Positions 15,220 through 26,707 of a stretch of DNA of 40,741 nucleotides are shown piece after piece. Every line of letters starts with the position of its first letter. Within the stretch, counting starts at the first letter, position 1. Location: contig JAJDTF010000050.1 in assembly GCA_022827265.1 (NCBI GenBank), positions 1-40,741 of the forward strand. Reading direction: 5' to 3'. The notes under the pieces are model-generated. The model saw only the letters and a list, made by a program, of their open reading frames with translations, had not been told where the DNA came from and made no database searches. This stretch comes from Acidimicrobiia bacterium (GTDB taxonomy: Bacteria; Actinomycetota; Acidimicrobiia; Acidimicrobiales; Poriferisodalaceae). The position numbers were made by a program, and so were the translations under genes.

Positions 15220-15361
15220 CTATGAGCCGTCGTAGACGTGACTGCGAACGAGCACGTTGGTGTCCACGGCGATCACGCCGAGGTGGCTGTCTCGACGATT
15301 GCCTCCGAACCCGGCGAGGCAACGTCGTTTGGCCCTTCGAAGCAATGGTCGACCCAGGCAC
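15220..15361 (-). pseudogene. Relic of an AbrB-type antitoxin / PIN toxin pair
   Basis: Two toxin-antitoxin beginnings are collapsed into 142 bases. From GTG 15361 the frame encodes GSTIASKGQTTLPRRVRR, which matches the swapped-hairpin start of AbrB/MazE-type antitoxins ('SKGQxTLPxxVR'). About 60 bases on, and in another frame, GTG 15276 encodes VIAVDTNVLVR, the start of PIN-domain (VapC) toxins with the first catalytic Asp. It stops after 18 residues at 15220. The rest of both proteins is gone, so an internal deletion removed most of the antitoxin and a second lesion ended the toxin. Neither part can work. The relic lies 34 bases after the nuclease pair on the same strand. Confidence 0.7.
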
Positions 15362-15395
15362 GTTGCCATCCCCAGATGCCCTACAGATAGAGACA

Positions 15396-16259
15396 TCACC
15401 CATTGTCGCGGCGGGCCCATTCGAAGCCGTCGTCTTGGATGATCCTGACAGCTTCATCGATGTCTGCGTCGAGGGCGTCCTCAAATTGATCGCGCAGTAC
15501 CTCTTCCGCGTCATGGGGGCCGTTGCCTTCGACCCAGAGATAGTCGCCGAGGTCGCTGACGAACGGGACGCCAACTTCCTCGGGCGAGGCGTAGTTGTCT
15601 CTGAACCAGACAATCATGTCGTGTAAGTCCGCGTGGCGGCCCTCCGCGAGGGCAAGTGCAAATCGGCCCAGCCAATCGAACTTCTCCGGAGTGGGAGCAT
15701 CGGCGCACATTCCGTGTGCGATCGCGTCTCTCCGGCTTGCAAAGTCCTTGAGTTCAGCCGCTTGGTTGTCGCTGAGCACACCATCGATCGTGAGTTGCTG
15801 AACCAGACTGCGTGGTGGCAACGGGCGCTCCGGAGCGATCATTCGTTGGTGAGCTTCCCAAAGCAGGGCACCCTCGATCGCTGACCACAGCACCAAGCAG
15901 GCCGCATCAGGGGACACGGGGGCCAGTTCCTGCGCCTCGCGCGCCCGGCGACTCACCAGTGCGAGGTCCGGCTCAGGCGGCGGCCCCTCACGTTTGTAGG
16001 TGACTACGTCGAGTCGCCACCCGCAGTCGTCAGCAAAGGTCTTCTTGAGTCGTTCGAGCCGGCGACTGGCATCGTCGCTCATGGGGGTCGCCTTTACTTC
16101 GACAACCACGAACTCGTCATCTCTGCGAGCAACCGCATCCGCAATGAATGACTCGAACGGCTCAGGCAATCGCTCGTGGAGGCTGACCTCGTAGCCGTCT
16201 GCCTCGTACCTCGCGCGGGCACTCAGGAGTGCCATATGTTCAGCAGCCCTCACAGTCAT
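15396..16259 (-). CDS. PD-(D/E)XK-like nuclease with candidate HEPN domain
   Basis: A 287-residue protein in three parts. Residues about 8-90 look like a restriction-endonuclease-like fold: YEADGYEVSLHERLPE, then Asp41, then VVVEVKA with Glu54-x-Lys56. This is the D...ExK pattern of PD-(D/E)XK nucleases and resembles the AHJR-type REase domain. Residues about 105-195 are helical and contain RRDAIAHG, where Arg177-x4-His182 fits the Rx4-6H motif of HEPN ribonucleases. The last ~85 residues are acidic (DALDADIDEAVRIIQDD) and unassigned. Its ATG overlaps the stop of the RusA-like gene by ATGA, so the two are coupled. GC is lower than that of neighbouring core genes. A DNA- or RNA-cleaving defence role is plausible but is inference. 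Confidence 0.7.
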   Translation of the reverse strand: MTVRAAEHMALLSARARYEADGYEVSLHERLPEPFESFIADAVARRDDEFVVVEVKATPMSDDASRRLERLKKTFADDCGWRLDVVTYKREGPPPEPDLALVSRRAREAQELAPVSPDAACLVLWSAIEGALLWEAHQRMIAPERPLPPRSLVQQLTIDGVLSDNQAAELKDFASRRDAIAHGMCADAPTPEKFDWLGRFALALAEGRHADLHDMIVWFRDNYASPEEVGVPFVSDLGDYLWVEGNGPHDAEEVLRDQFEDALDADIDEAVRIIQDDGFEWARRDNG

Positions 16260-16639
16260 GAGAATGTCACCTCGGGGTGGGCCGCTCCGACTCGGATGTA
16301 GACGAAGTCGCCCGTGGTCGAATTGAGCGCCGTCTCGAGCGTCGCTGGAGCGTCGATGACCGGCGGTGGACTCAACCGGTCGACTTTGCGGGAACAGACG
16401 TCAACGACAGACTCATCGTTGTCGTAGACGACGTGTTCGAGGGCATCTTGGATCGGCTTGATGATGTTGTCGGCGTCCAGATCTGTCGCACCTTCGAAGA
16501 AGAAATCGATGCGTAGACGGAGTGACCCATCAAGCAATGCAGTCTGCGCCGGCGCCGCGTTCCTCACCCTGGCTTGCCACTGCGGCCGTGATCTGGCGCT
16601 GTGGTTCCGTGGTGTTCCCTCAACGACGAACTCAATCAT
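16256..16639 (-). CDS. RusA-family Holliday-junction-type endonuclease
   Basis: A 127-residue protein of RusA size. The diagnostic segment is at residues 52-75: TDLDADNIIKP, then Asp65, then VVYDNDESV. This matches the acidic cluster 'DxDNxxKxxxDaL...vyxDDsqv' that binds magnesium in RusA resolvases. RusA cuts four-way DNA junctions and is often phage-encoded. Here no phage gene is near. The gene is coupled (ATGA) to a PD-(D/E)XK/HEPN-like protein, and a toxin-antitoxin relic follows. Both genes have lower GC than the surrounding core genes, a sign of transfer. ATG 16639 is the start; no strong ribosome-binding site is seen upstream. The family assignment is good; the role in this pairing is unknown. 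Confidence 0.8.
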   Translation of the reverse strand: MIEFVVEGTPRNHSARSRPQWQARVRNAAPAQTALLDGSLRLRIDFFFEGATDLDADNIIKPIQDALEHVVYDNDESVVDVCSRKVDRLSPPPVIDAPATLETALNSTTGDFVYIRVGAAHPEVTFS

Positions 16640-16744
16640 GGACGCGGGTGCCTACTCGCCATGAGGCGTCATCGTATGCAGCCTCGATTTCGAGTTCATG
16701 TGAATTAATGCGCCTCCTGCCTTAGGGCCGCTCTTTGAGGGCAG

Positions 16745-17920
16745 CTACGTCTCGCGGAGGTCGAAGGCGATCTTGACCGAGCCTCGGGAGCCGGCATTGG
16801 CGGCGTGTTCGAGGGCGCTGCGGTAGTCCTCCAGCGGGTACAGCTCGGACACCAACCGCTCCAGGTTGCAGTCTCGTACCAGCTTGATGGCTGCTTCGAA
16901 GGTGTGGCCGCCATCGAGCCTCGGCTCGGTGCCATAGCAGTAGGCGCCCACCAGTTCGGTCTCGCGGTGCCACAGGGCCGACAGGTTCAGCTCGACGTTG
17001 GCGGGCATGCCCAGCACCACCACCCGGCCTCGGGGTCGGGTGAGGGCGATGGCGTCGGTCAGTGACTGCGACGAGGCCACGGCGTCGATCGTCACGTGGG
17101 TGCCCGAGCCCAGCGTCTCGCCGATCACCCGGGTGCCGGCGGCCCGGCGCACAGCTCGGCCCAGCTCGTCGGGCGACACCGCCAGGTCGGCGCCGAGCTC
17201 TCGGGCCAGGCGGCGCTGGTGGCTGTAGCGGGCACCCACCACGATCGCCGCGACACCGGTGCACTGGCGCAGCGCGGCCACCGCCACCAAGCCCATCGTG
17301 CCGGCGCCGATCACCGTCGCCGTGCCGCCCTCGGTCACGCCCGACCGCAGCGCCGCGTGAACGCCCGCCGCAGTCGGCTCGATCATGACGGCGGCCTCGT
17401 CCGACAGATCCTCGGGCCCCAGCGATCCCAGCGAATGCAGCTGGGATTCATGGGCAGCGAACGTCTCCGACCAGCCGCCGCCGGTGGATGCGCACGACCC
17501 GGTCTGCAGACCCGCCTCGATCTGGCCGCCGATCAGGTGGCCGTAGTCGTCGCCGTCGGCGGGAGCAGCATCGGGCCACGGCGGGGCGAAGCCGTGCGCT
17601 TCGTGGCCCAGCACCGGCTCGAGCACCACCCGGGTGCCGTCGGCGGTGTGGCCGACCACCTCGTGCCCAGGCACGAACGGGAACGACACGAGCGGTTCGA
17701 AGTAGCGCGACACCTTCCCGTCCACGGTCGCCAAGTCGGAACCGCAGATGCCCGACAATGCCGTCTGCACGTACTGCCAGCCGTCGCCGGGCAGGTCCGG
17801 GGGCTCCATCTCGGTCAGCTTGAGCGGACCGACCCCAGCACCGGATCCCGGCTTGAGCTTGCCCGCCGCCATCGCGGCCGCGAACCGCAGCTCCTTGCGC
17901 TCGAAGACCAGCGCCTTCAC
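16745..17920 (-). CDS. Medium-chain (zinc-type) alcohol dehydrogenase family protein
   Basis: A 391-residue medium-chain dehydrogenase. GICGSD with its Cys, then PGHEVVGH with its His-Glu, provide the catalytic zinc site. IGAGTMGLVAVAA is the Rossmann dinucleotide-binding loop, and MIEPTAAGVHA links the two domains. In the lobe that usually holds four Cys for structural zinc, the sequence reads VLGHEAHGFAPPWPDAAPADGDDY and the expected cysteines are absent. QTGSCASTGGGW corresponds to the conserved region after that lobe. It probably oxidises or reduces an alcohol or polyol with NAD(P); the substrate is unknown. ATG at 17920 opens the gene. It stands 105 bases from the RusA-like gene, with thrS upstream on the same strand. 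Confidence 0.9.
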   Translation of the reverse strand: MKALVFERKELRFAAAMAAGKLKPGSGAGVGPLKLTEMEPPDLPGDGWQYVQTALSGICGSDLATVDGKVSRYFEPLVSFPFVPGHEVVGHTADGTRVVLEPVLGHEAHGFAPPWPDAAPADGDDYGHLIGGQIEAGLQTGSCASTGGGWSETFAAHESQLHSLGSLGPEDLSDEAAVMIEPTAAGVHAALRSGVTEGGTATVIGAGTMGLVAVAALRQCTGVAAIVVGARYSHQRRLARELGADLAVSPDELGRAVRRAAGTRVIGETLGSGTHVTIDAVASSQSLTDAIALTRPRGRVVVLGMPANVELNLSALWHRETELVGAYCYGTEPRLDGGHTFEAAIKLVRDCNLERLVSELYPLEDYRSALEHAANAGSRGSVKIAFDLRET

Positions 17921-18033
17921 GTCACGCCAATTGCTGGAGCCATGCGCCTGCAGCTCATCGTCGGCAATTCTGCACCGGCAACGGGGACTGCGGGCCGCAT
18001 GCCTCCGACTGTCGCGACGCCGCGCACGCTGTC

Positions 18034-20067
18034 TCAGCCCTGCTCGGCAGAACCCACATCGGTGGCCTTGCTGTCTACTTCGTCGGCCAGTTGTGCGATG
18101 AACTCGGCGAGCGGCACGTCGCGGCGCACCTTCTGGCCGCGGGGGTTCACGCCCACGGTGCCCGCGGCCACGTCGTCGTCGCCCACCACCAGCACGTAGG
18201 GCACCTTGTCCAGCTTGGCCCGCCGGATGCGCGCCCCCAGCGGATCATCTGCGGGCACGGTCTCGGCCCGGAAGCCCGCCTCGGCGAGCTGGGCCACCAC
18301 CGACTCGGCGAACGCGTCGTGGTCGGCCCGCACGCCCAGCACCACCGCCTGGGTCGGTGCCAGCCACGGCGGGAACGCGCCCGCGTAGTGCTCCACCAGC
18401 ACCCCGAAGAACCGCTCGATCGAACCGAACAGCGCCCGGTGGATCATGATCGGCCGGTGCACCTCGCCGTCGGCGCCGGTGTAGCGCAGGTTGAACCGCT
18501 CGGGCAGGTTGAAGTCGACCTGGATGGTCGAAAGCTGCCACGAGCGCCCGATCGCATCGGTCACGTCAATGTCGATCTTCGGCCCGTAGAACGCCGCCTC
18601 ACCCTCGGCTTCCATGTAGTCGTGGCCGCGCCGGTCCAAGGCTGTCCGCAGCGCAGCCGTCGCCCGTTCCCAGCCCTCGTCGTCGCCCACGTACTTGTCG
18701 GGATCCTGCGTGGACAGCTTGAACTCGAAGTCCTCGAAGCCGAACGCGTTCAGCACCGACAGCACGAAGTCCAGCAGTCGTTCGATCTCATCGGGCAGCT
18801 GCTCGGGCGCCACGTACAGGTGACTGTCGTCTTGGGTGAATCCTCGGATGCGCATCAGCCCGTGCAAGGTGCCAGAGCGCTCGTAGCGGTACACGGTGCC
18901 CAGCTCGAACAGCCGCAGCGGCAGCTCCCGGTACGAGCGCTGACGCTGGCTGAAGATCAGGCAGTGCATCGGGCAGTTCATCGGCTTGGGGTAGTAGACG
19001 CCGTTGTCCATCTCCATCGGCGGGTACATGCCGTCGGCGTAGAAGTCGAGGTGGCCGGAGGTCTCGAACAGCCGGGCATTGGCCAGGTGCGGGGTGTACA
19101 CGAACTCGTAGCCGCCCGTGGAGTGACGGTCGCGGCTGTAGTCCTCCATGATCTTGCGGATCACCGCGCCCTTGGGATGCCACACGGCCAGCCCGCCGCC
19201 CAGCTCGGCGGGGAAGCTGAGCAAGTCGAGCTCGGTGACCAGCCGGCGGTGGTCGCGCTTGGCGGCCTCCTCCAGCCGCTCCAGGTGCCCAGCCAGCTCG
19301 GCCTTTGAGTCCCACGCGGTGCCGTAGATGCGCTGGAGCATCTGGCGGTTCTCGTCGCCCCGCCAGTACGCGCCCGCCACGCGCATGAGCTTGAAGTGAC
19401 CCAGCCGTCCGGTGTCGGGCACGTGGGGGCCGCGGCACAGGTCGACGAACTCGTCGGTGTTGCGGTAGGTGGTGATGACCCCGCCTTCGGGGCCCGACGC
19501 GGGGTCGTCGGCCTCGCCGTCGAGGATCTCGATCTTGTAGGGGTGCGCGGCGAACAGCTCATCGGCAGCGGCACGGTCCACCTCGGCGCGGATGAACGGC
19601 TGGCGTGCGTCCACGATGGCCCGCATCGCGGCCTCGATCGCCTCGAGATCCTCATCGGAGAACGTGCGCGGCCGCCCGGCCTCGTCGAGGCCCAGATCGA
19701 AGTCGTAGTAGAAGCCGTCGGTGATCGGCGGCCCGATCGAGAAAGTGGCACCCGGGTACAGCCGCAGCACAGCCTGGGCCAGCACATGGGCAGTCGAGTG
19801 GCGCAGCACTTCGAGCCCCTCGTCCGACGACCCGAACACCAGCGACACCGATGCGCCGTCGGGCAAGGGCCGGTTCAGGTCGAGCTGCTCGCCGTCGGCA
19901 ACGGCGATCAAGGCGTCCTTGGCCGCCCGCCGTCCCAGCGACGCAGCGAGATCGGCGCCGGTCGCCCCGCCGGTTAACTCCCGGGTCTGCCCGTCGGGCA
20001 GCACCACCGTGACCGCGGCACGTCCGTCGCTCGCGTCACCCGGGTTTGCGCCGTTGCTGCCGCTCAT
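18034..20067 (-). CDS. thrS: Threonyl-tRNA synthetase
   Basis: The 677-residue protein has the standard ThrRS layout. An N-terminal TGS domain (VTVVLPDGQTRELTGGATG) is followed by the editing domain with HSTAHVLAQA and the class II catalytic core. The zinc site is visible as MNCPMHC plus downstream His residues, with motif 2 around RYERSGTLHGLMRIRGFTQDD and motif 3 near HRALFGSIERFFGVL. The anticodon-binding domain starts at about PTQAVVLGVRADHD. It charges tRNA-Thr and proofreads mis-charged serine. ATG 20067 has AGGAAA upstream. A 59-residue membrane protein ends 61 bases before it and may share the transcript. I saw no T-box-like leader in the 61 bases. Confidence 0.97.
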   Translation of the reverse strand: MSGSNGANPGDASDGRAAVTVVLPDGQTRELTGGATGADLAASLGRRAAKDALIAVADGEQLDLNRPLPDGASVSLVFGSSDEGLEVLRHSTAHVLAQAVLRLYPGATFSIGPPITDGFYYDFDLGLDEAGRPRTFSDEDLEAIEAAMRAIVDARQPFIRAEVDRAAADELFAAHPYKIEILDGEADDPASGPEGGVITTYRNTDEFVDLCRGPHVPDTGRLGHFKLMRVAGAYWRGDENRQMLQRIYGTAWDSKAELAGHLERLEEAAKRDHRRLVTELDLLSFPAELGGGLAVWHPKGAVIRKIMEDYSRDRHSTGGYEFVYTPHLANARLFETSGHLDFYADGMYPPMEMDNGVYYPKPMNCPMHCLIFSQRQRSYRELPLRLFELGTVYRYERSGTLHGLMRIRGFTQDDSHLYVAPEQLPDEIERLLDFVLSVLNAFGFEDFEFKLSTQDPDKYVGDDEGWERATAALRTALDRRGHDYMEAEGEAAFYGPKIDIDVTDAIGRSWQLSTIQVDFNLPERFNLRYTGADGEVHRPIMIHRALFGSIERFFGVLVEHYAGAFPPWLAPTQAVVLGVRADHDAFAESVVAQLAEAGFRAETVPADDPLGARIRRAKLDKVPYVLVVGDDDVAAGTVGVNPRGQKVRRDVPLAEFIAQLADEVDSKATDVGSAEQG

Positions 20068-20128
20068 CTGGACAGTTTCCTAGCTTCTGCACGCCGAGTG
20101 CCAGTGAATTTGTGGCATGCAGCGGCGG

Positions 20129-20308
20129 CTAGCCCCCGGTGCCGCCGGAGAACACGATGTTGATCAGGATGATCAGGAACAGCAGCCCGCCGAGCACCCA
20201 GAGCTTGTCGGCGAACTCGAAGCTCTTGAACTTTGCGAACGGGACCATCATCTTGTGCGGGTCCTCGAGCGCCTTTCCGTCGACCTTGCGGGTATCGGCG
20301 TCGCTCAT
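20129..20308 (-). CDS. 59-residue single-pass membrane protein
   Basis: A short gene starts at ATG 20308 with GGAGA five bases upstream and stops at 20129. The protein has a soluble, charged N-terminal 35 residues (MSDADTRKVDGKALEDPHKM at the start, then a Lys/Phe-rich FAKFKSFEFADK). One hydrophobic helix follows at about residues 37-54 (LWVLGGLLFLIILINIVF) and a Gly-rich end. It lies between dnaE and thrS on their strand. The good ribosome-binding site, codon-like third-position GC and a clean TM helix support it as real. The family is not recognised. SecE and SecG were considered but the sequence matches neither. Confidence 0.65.
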   Translation of the reverse strand: MSDADTRKVDGKALEDPHKMMVPFAKFKSFEFADKLWVLGGLLFLIILINIVFSGGTGG

Positions 20309-20473
20309 GCGTTCTCCAGAAGAAGCTGTTCAGCGGTCGATGCCGCGGTGTCGGGGGCGGCTGCGCTCGCAGCCACCGGGAAAGACTAGTGGTCTGGCCC
20401 CGGCATGGCGGAGCGACCCGTGCGGAGGTCTCGGCTTCGGGGCCCGCCGCAGCCGATAGCTCGGTGCCGCGGG

Positions 20474-24049
<3,576 letters not shown>

Positions 24050-24254
24050 GCTGTGCTGCTCCTTGGGGATGTGTCGGCGGGCTGCCCCTTTCGAGTCTGA
24101 TTCGGCGTACACCGACCCTCGAAGCGGCCCGTCTTTCGAACATAGACCGGTCGCATTTGCGCGCGGCGAACCCGCGGACTGCTCGCGACCCAGGGTGCGC
24201 AAAACCCCAAGAAACATGGTTGGACGGCGGCCCGCCGGGCTGCATCATGGGGGT

Positions 24255-25145
24255 ATGTCCACCCCGCACCGCGCGCCCAGCGCGCATGACAGCGCTGACT
24301 TCGGCGGCTCAGCCGCCGACGAGCTGATGGACGACGAGCTGGAGCTCGACGCCGGCGCGGTGCTGGCCTGTGATGAGCTGAACAGCGTGCTCGTGGTCGA
24401 CGACCCGCGCCAGGGCCTGTGGGAGCTGGTCGACAGCGGCTGGGCCGACGAGCACCTTCCCGAGCTGCCGGCGCTGGCGCTGGAGCAAGACCCGATCCAC
24501 CGCCACAAGGACGTGCTCGCCCACACGATCGCCGTGGTGGCCCAGAGCCCGCCTCGCCTGCGGGTGCGCCTCGGCGCTCTGTTCCACGACATCGGCAAGC
24601 CGTTGACGCGGTCGTTCGACCACGGCGGCGTGACGTTCCGCAATCACGAGGCCGTCGGCGCCAAGCTGACCCGCAAGCGGATGCCGAAGATGGGCTACGG
24701 CCCCGACATCACCGACGAGGTCGCCCGGCTCGTTCACCTGTCAGGCCGCTTCAAGGGCTATGACACCGGCTGGACCGATGCCGCCGTGCGCCGGTATGCC
24801 CGCGACGCCGGGCCGCTGCTGGGCGACCTGAACGACATGGTCCGCAGCGACTGCACCTCGCGCAACGTGAAGCGGATCGAGGCGCTGCACGACGCGCTCG
24901 ACCGTTTCGAGGTGCGCATTGCCCGGCTGGCCCGCGAGCAGACGCGCAAGGAACTCCGCCCCGAGCTGAACGGCGACGAGGTGATGTCCCACCTCGGCCT
25001 CGAACCCGGCCCCGAAGTCGGCCAGGCCATGAAGTTCCTGCTCGACCTGCGCCGCACCGAAGGCGAGCTCGGCGACGCCGAGGTCCGCCGCCGCCTCGAC
25101 GCCTGGTGGTCCGCCCACGCCAACCCGACCGGCGATACTCGCTGA
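24255..25145 (+). CDS. Stand-alone HD-domain phosphohydrolase
   Basis: A 296-residue protein with an HD domain at about residues 75-180. DPIHRHKDVLAHT gives the first His, ALFHDIGKP gives the HD pair, and TFRNHEAVGA a later His. The following helical part (AVRRYARDAGPLLGDLNDMVRSDC) resembles the C-terminal RNA-binding region of CCA-adding tRNA nucleotidyltransferases. The nucleotidyltransferase head with its DxD pair is absent. Residues 1-60 are instead acidic and unlike any known domain. It probably hydrolyses a phosphate ester, with metal held by the H...HD...D residues; the substrate is not evident. ATG at 24255 follows GGGGGT closely. It is divergent from dnaE. Confidence 0.85.
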   Translation: MSTPHRAPSAHDSADFGGSAADELMDDELELDAGAVLACDELNSVLVVDDPRQGLWELVDSGWADEHLPELPALALEQDPIHRHKDVLAHTIAVVAQSPPRLRVRLGALFHDIGKPLTRSFDHGGVTFRNHEAVGAKLTRKRMPKMGYGPDITDEVARLVHLSGRFKGYDTGWTDAAVRRYARDAGPLLGDLNDMVRSDCTSRNVKRIEALHDALDRFEVRIARLAREQTRKELRPELNGDEVMSHLGLEPGPEVGQAMKFLLDLRRTEGELGDAEVRRRLDAWWSAHANPTGDTR

Positions 25146-25192
25146 CCGCGACCGCGTCGGGTCAGCCACAGCTCAAGCGTCACCCAGCCCGC

Positions 25193-25247
25193 CGAACCAC
25201 ACGCGTGACATACCAATTGAGTTATAATTGATGTCAAATTAGTAGTT
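25193..25247 (+). repeat. AT-rich 55-base direct repeat, left copy
   Basis: This copy matches 26708-26762 with 6 differences in 55 positions. The inner part holds CAATTGAGTTATAATTG, two AATTG arms facing each other, followed by ATGTCAAATTAGTAGTT, which is identical in both copies. It is markedly AT-rich against a GC-rich background. The two copies bracket the fic gene and nothing else. Confidence 0.85.
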
Positions 25248-25301
25248 GGCCCATCCGCGTTGCGTCGATGCTGCCATTGTTGTCCCGACGAAAGCCGTGC
25301 C

Positions 25302-26675
25302 GTGAAGATCCCACAGACGCCTCCCGCTGCAGGCGCACTGCTGGAAGAGGTTCTGGCAGGTGGCAGGGCGGACCGATTTCACCGGATCGTGGAGCAAGGC
25401 AGGCCCACAGACACCAAAGGCCGTTACCTCCACTGGGACGAGATGCGCCGCAGGAAGCCGCCTGACGGACTCACGCACGAAGACTGGTGGCTGAGTACGT
25501 GGCTGGGCCGACGTTCGCTCTGGCGACCCATGCCTCTCACGGGCGTCGATGGAACTCAGTTTGGCATCTGCATGGTCGACGCTGTTTGGGAGTCGTTGCA
25601 CCGCATAGATCAGGCCGCGGCAGGAGATGTACTGGCAGATGAGCCTTCTGTAGCCGCTGGGAATCGAGACCGGTACATCGTCAGCTCGCTCATCGAAGAA
25701 GCGATCGCTTCGAGTCAACTCGAGGGAGCCAGTTCGACTCGCTCTGAGGCGAAGCGAATGCTGCTCACCGACCGTCCGCCCCGTGATCGCAGCGAGCAGA
25801 TGATTCTCAACAACTATCGAGCGATTTCCCGAGTACGCGATCTGGCCCGGGACGAGCTGCCCCTGACGACCGAGACGATCTGTGAATTGCACCGGGTTCT
25901 TGTCGTGGACGCCATAGACGATCCGGCAGACGCAGGTCGTGTCCAGAGAAAGGACGAGACTCGCGTCTGGGTGTCATGGCCCGACGGCTCACACGATGAG
26001 CAGCGACTGCATACTCCGCCTCGCGCAAGCGAATTGCCTGGGCGAATGGAGGCAATGTGTGCATTCGCCAACGGCGAGTCGGATAACGGATTTGTGCATC
26101 CAGTCGTGCGCGCCATCGCCCTGCACTTCTGGCTCGCCTACGACCATCCCTTCGTCGATGGAAACGGTCGACTAGCTCGTTCGCTCTTCTACTGGTCGAT
26201 GTTGCGCTCGAAGTACTGGCTCGCCGAATTTCTCACGGTCTCCTCGATCCTGCGCCTCGCGCCAGCCAAATACGCGCGGTCCTTCCTGTACACGGAGACT
26301 GACAGCAACGACCTCACGCACTTCGTGCTGTACCAGCTCGACGTCATTGAACGTGCAATCAAGGAGCTCCGCACGTATCTGCAAGCCAAGCGAGAAGAAG
26401 TCCGTGAGGTCGAAGAGATGCTCGCCGGGAGAGCCGAAGTCAACCACCGACAGCGGTCCGTGCTGGCGACGGCGCTGCGCGATGCCAACGCCGATTTTCT
26501 GATCGCAGGACATCAACGGAAACAGTCCGTCACTTACCAGACGGCCCGAACCGATCTGCTCGGACTTGCCGAGCTCGGCCTCCTGGCCATGCGGCGCGAC
26601 GGCAAGTCGTACCGATTCCTGCCCGTGCCTGACTTAGTCGATCGCATTCGTGGCCTTGGCAAGACTGAAGACTGA
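25302..26675 (+). CDS. Class II Fic-domain protein (AMPylase-type)
   Basis: A 457-residue Fic protein. The active-site motif HPFVDGNGRLAR starts at His282 and meets the HxFx(D/E)GNGRxxR pattern in full. The inhibitory motif precedes it: Ser137 to Glu141-Gly142 in SSQLEGA fits (S/T)xxxE(G/N), which makes it a class II Fic that carries its own inhibitory helix. The C-terminal part (YQTARTDLLGLAELGLL) looks like a winged helix. Fic enzymes transfer AMP or another nucleotide to target proteins; the target is unknown. GTG 25302 starts a typical 'KIPxTPP' N-terminus; the open frame to 25260 adds a Cys-rich leader without support. GC is lower than that of the flanking genes. Two 55-base direct repeats flank it, suggesting insertion as a unit. 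Confidence 0.93.
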   Translation: MKIPQTPPAAGALLEEVLAGGRADRFHRIVEQGRPTDTKGRYLHWDEMRRRKPPDGLTHEDWWLSTWLGRRSLWRPMPLTGVDGTQFGICMVDAVWESLHRIDQAAAGDVLADEPSVAAGNRDRYIVSSLIEEAIASSQLEGASSTRSEAKRMLLTDRPPRDRSEQMILNNYRAISRVRDLARDELPLTTETICELHRVLVVDAIDDPADAGRVQRKDETRVWVSWPDGSHDEQRLHTPPRASELPGRMEAMCAFANGESDNGFVHPVVRAIALHFWLAYDHPFVDGNGRLARSLFYWSMLRSKYWLAEFLTVSSILRLAPAKYARSFLYTETDSNDLTHFVLYQLDVIERAIKELRTYLQAKREEVREVEEMLAGRAEVNHRQRSVLATALRDANADFLIAGHQRKQSVTYQTARTDLLGLAELGLLAMRRDGKSYRFLPVPDLVDRIRGLGKTED

Positions 26676-26707
26676 CGGCAACGCGGTTCCGGTTGAATTG
26701 ACCGCGG

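Noticed and set aside
16640-16744. 15-codon frame (MNSKSRLHTMTPHGE) upstream of the RusA-like gene
   Set aside because: GGAGG lies 14 bases before its ATG, which is too far, and there is no sign of an attenuator or regulatory repeat.
20129-20308. SecE or SecG
   Set aside because: It has one TM helix like SecE, but lacks the conserved SecE sequence before the helix and sits in no secE-nusG context. SecG would have two helices.
24110-24160. LexA-like TTCGAA/TCGAAC site upstream of dnaE
   Set aside because: Only a half-site is visible, without the second GTTC arm, and SOS control is expected for dnaE2, not for the replicative form.
24050-24217. 56-residue N-terminal extension of dnaE
   Set aside because: It has no domain, while GTG 24049 has AAGGAG in place and starts at the PHP domain.
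25193-25247. Minus-strand promoter (TTGACA) in the repeats
   Set aside because: The hexamer is present, but the matching -10 is poor and no minus-strand gene starts beyond it.
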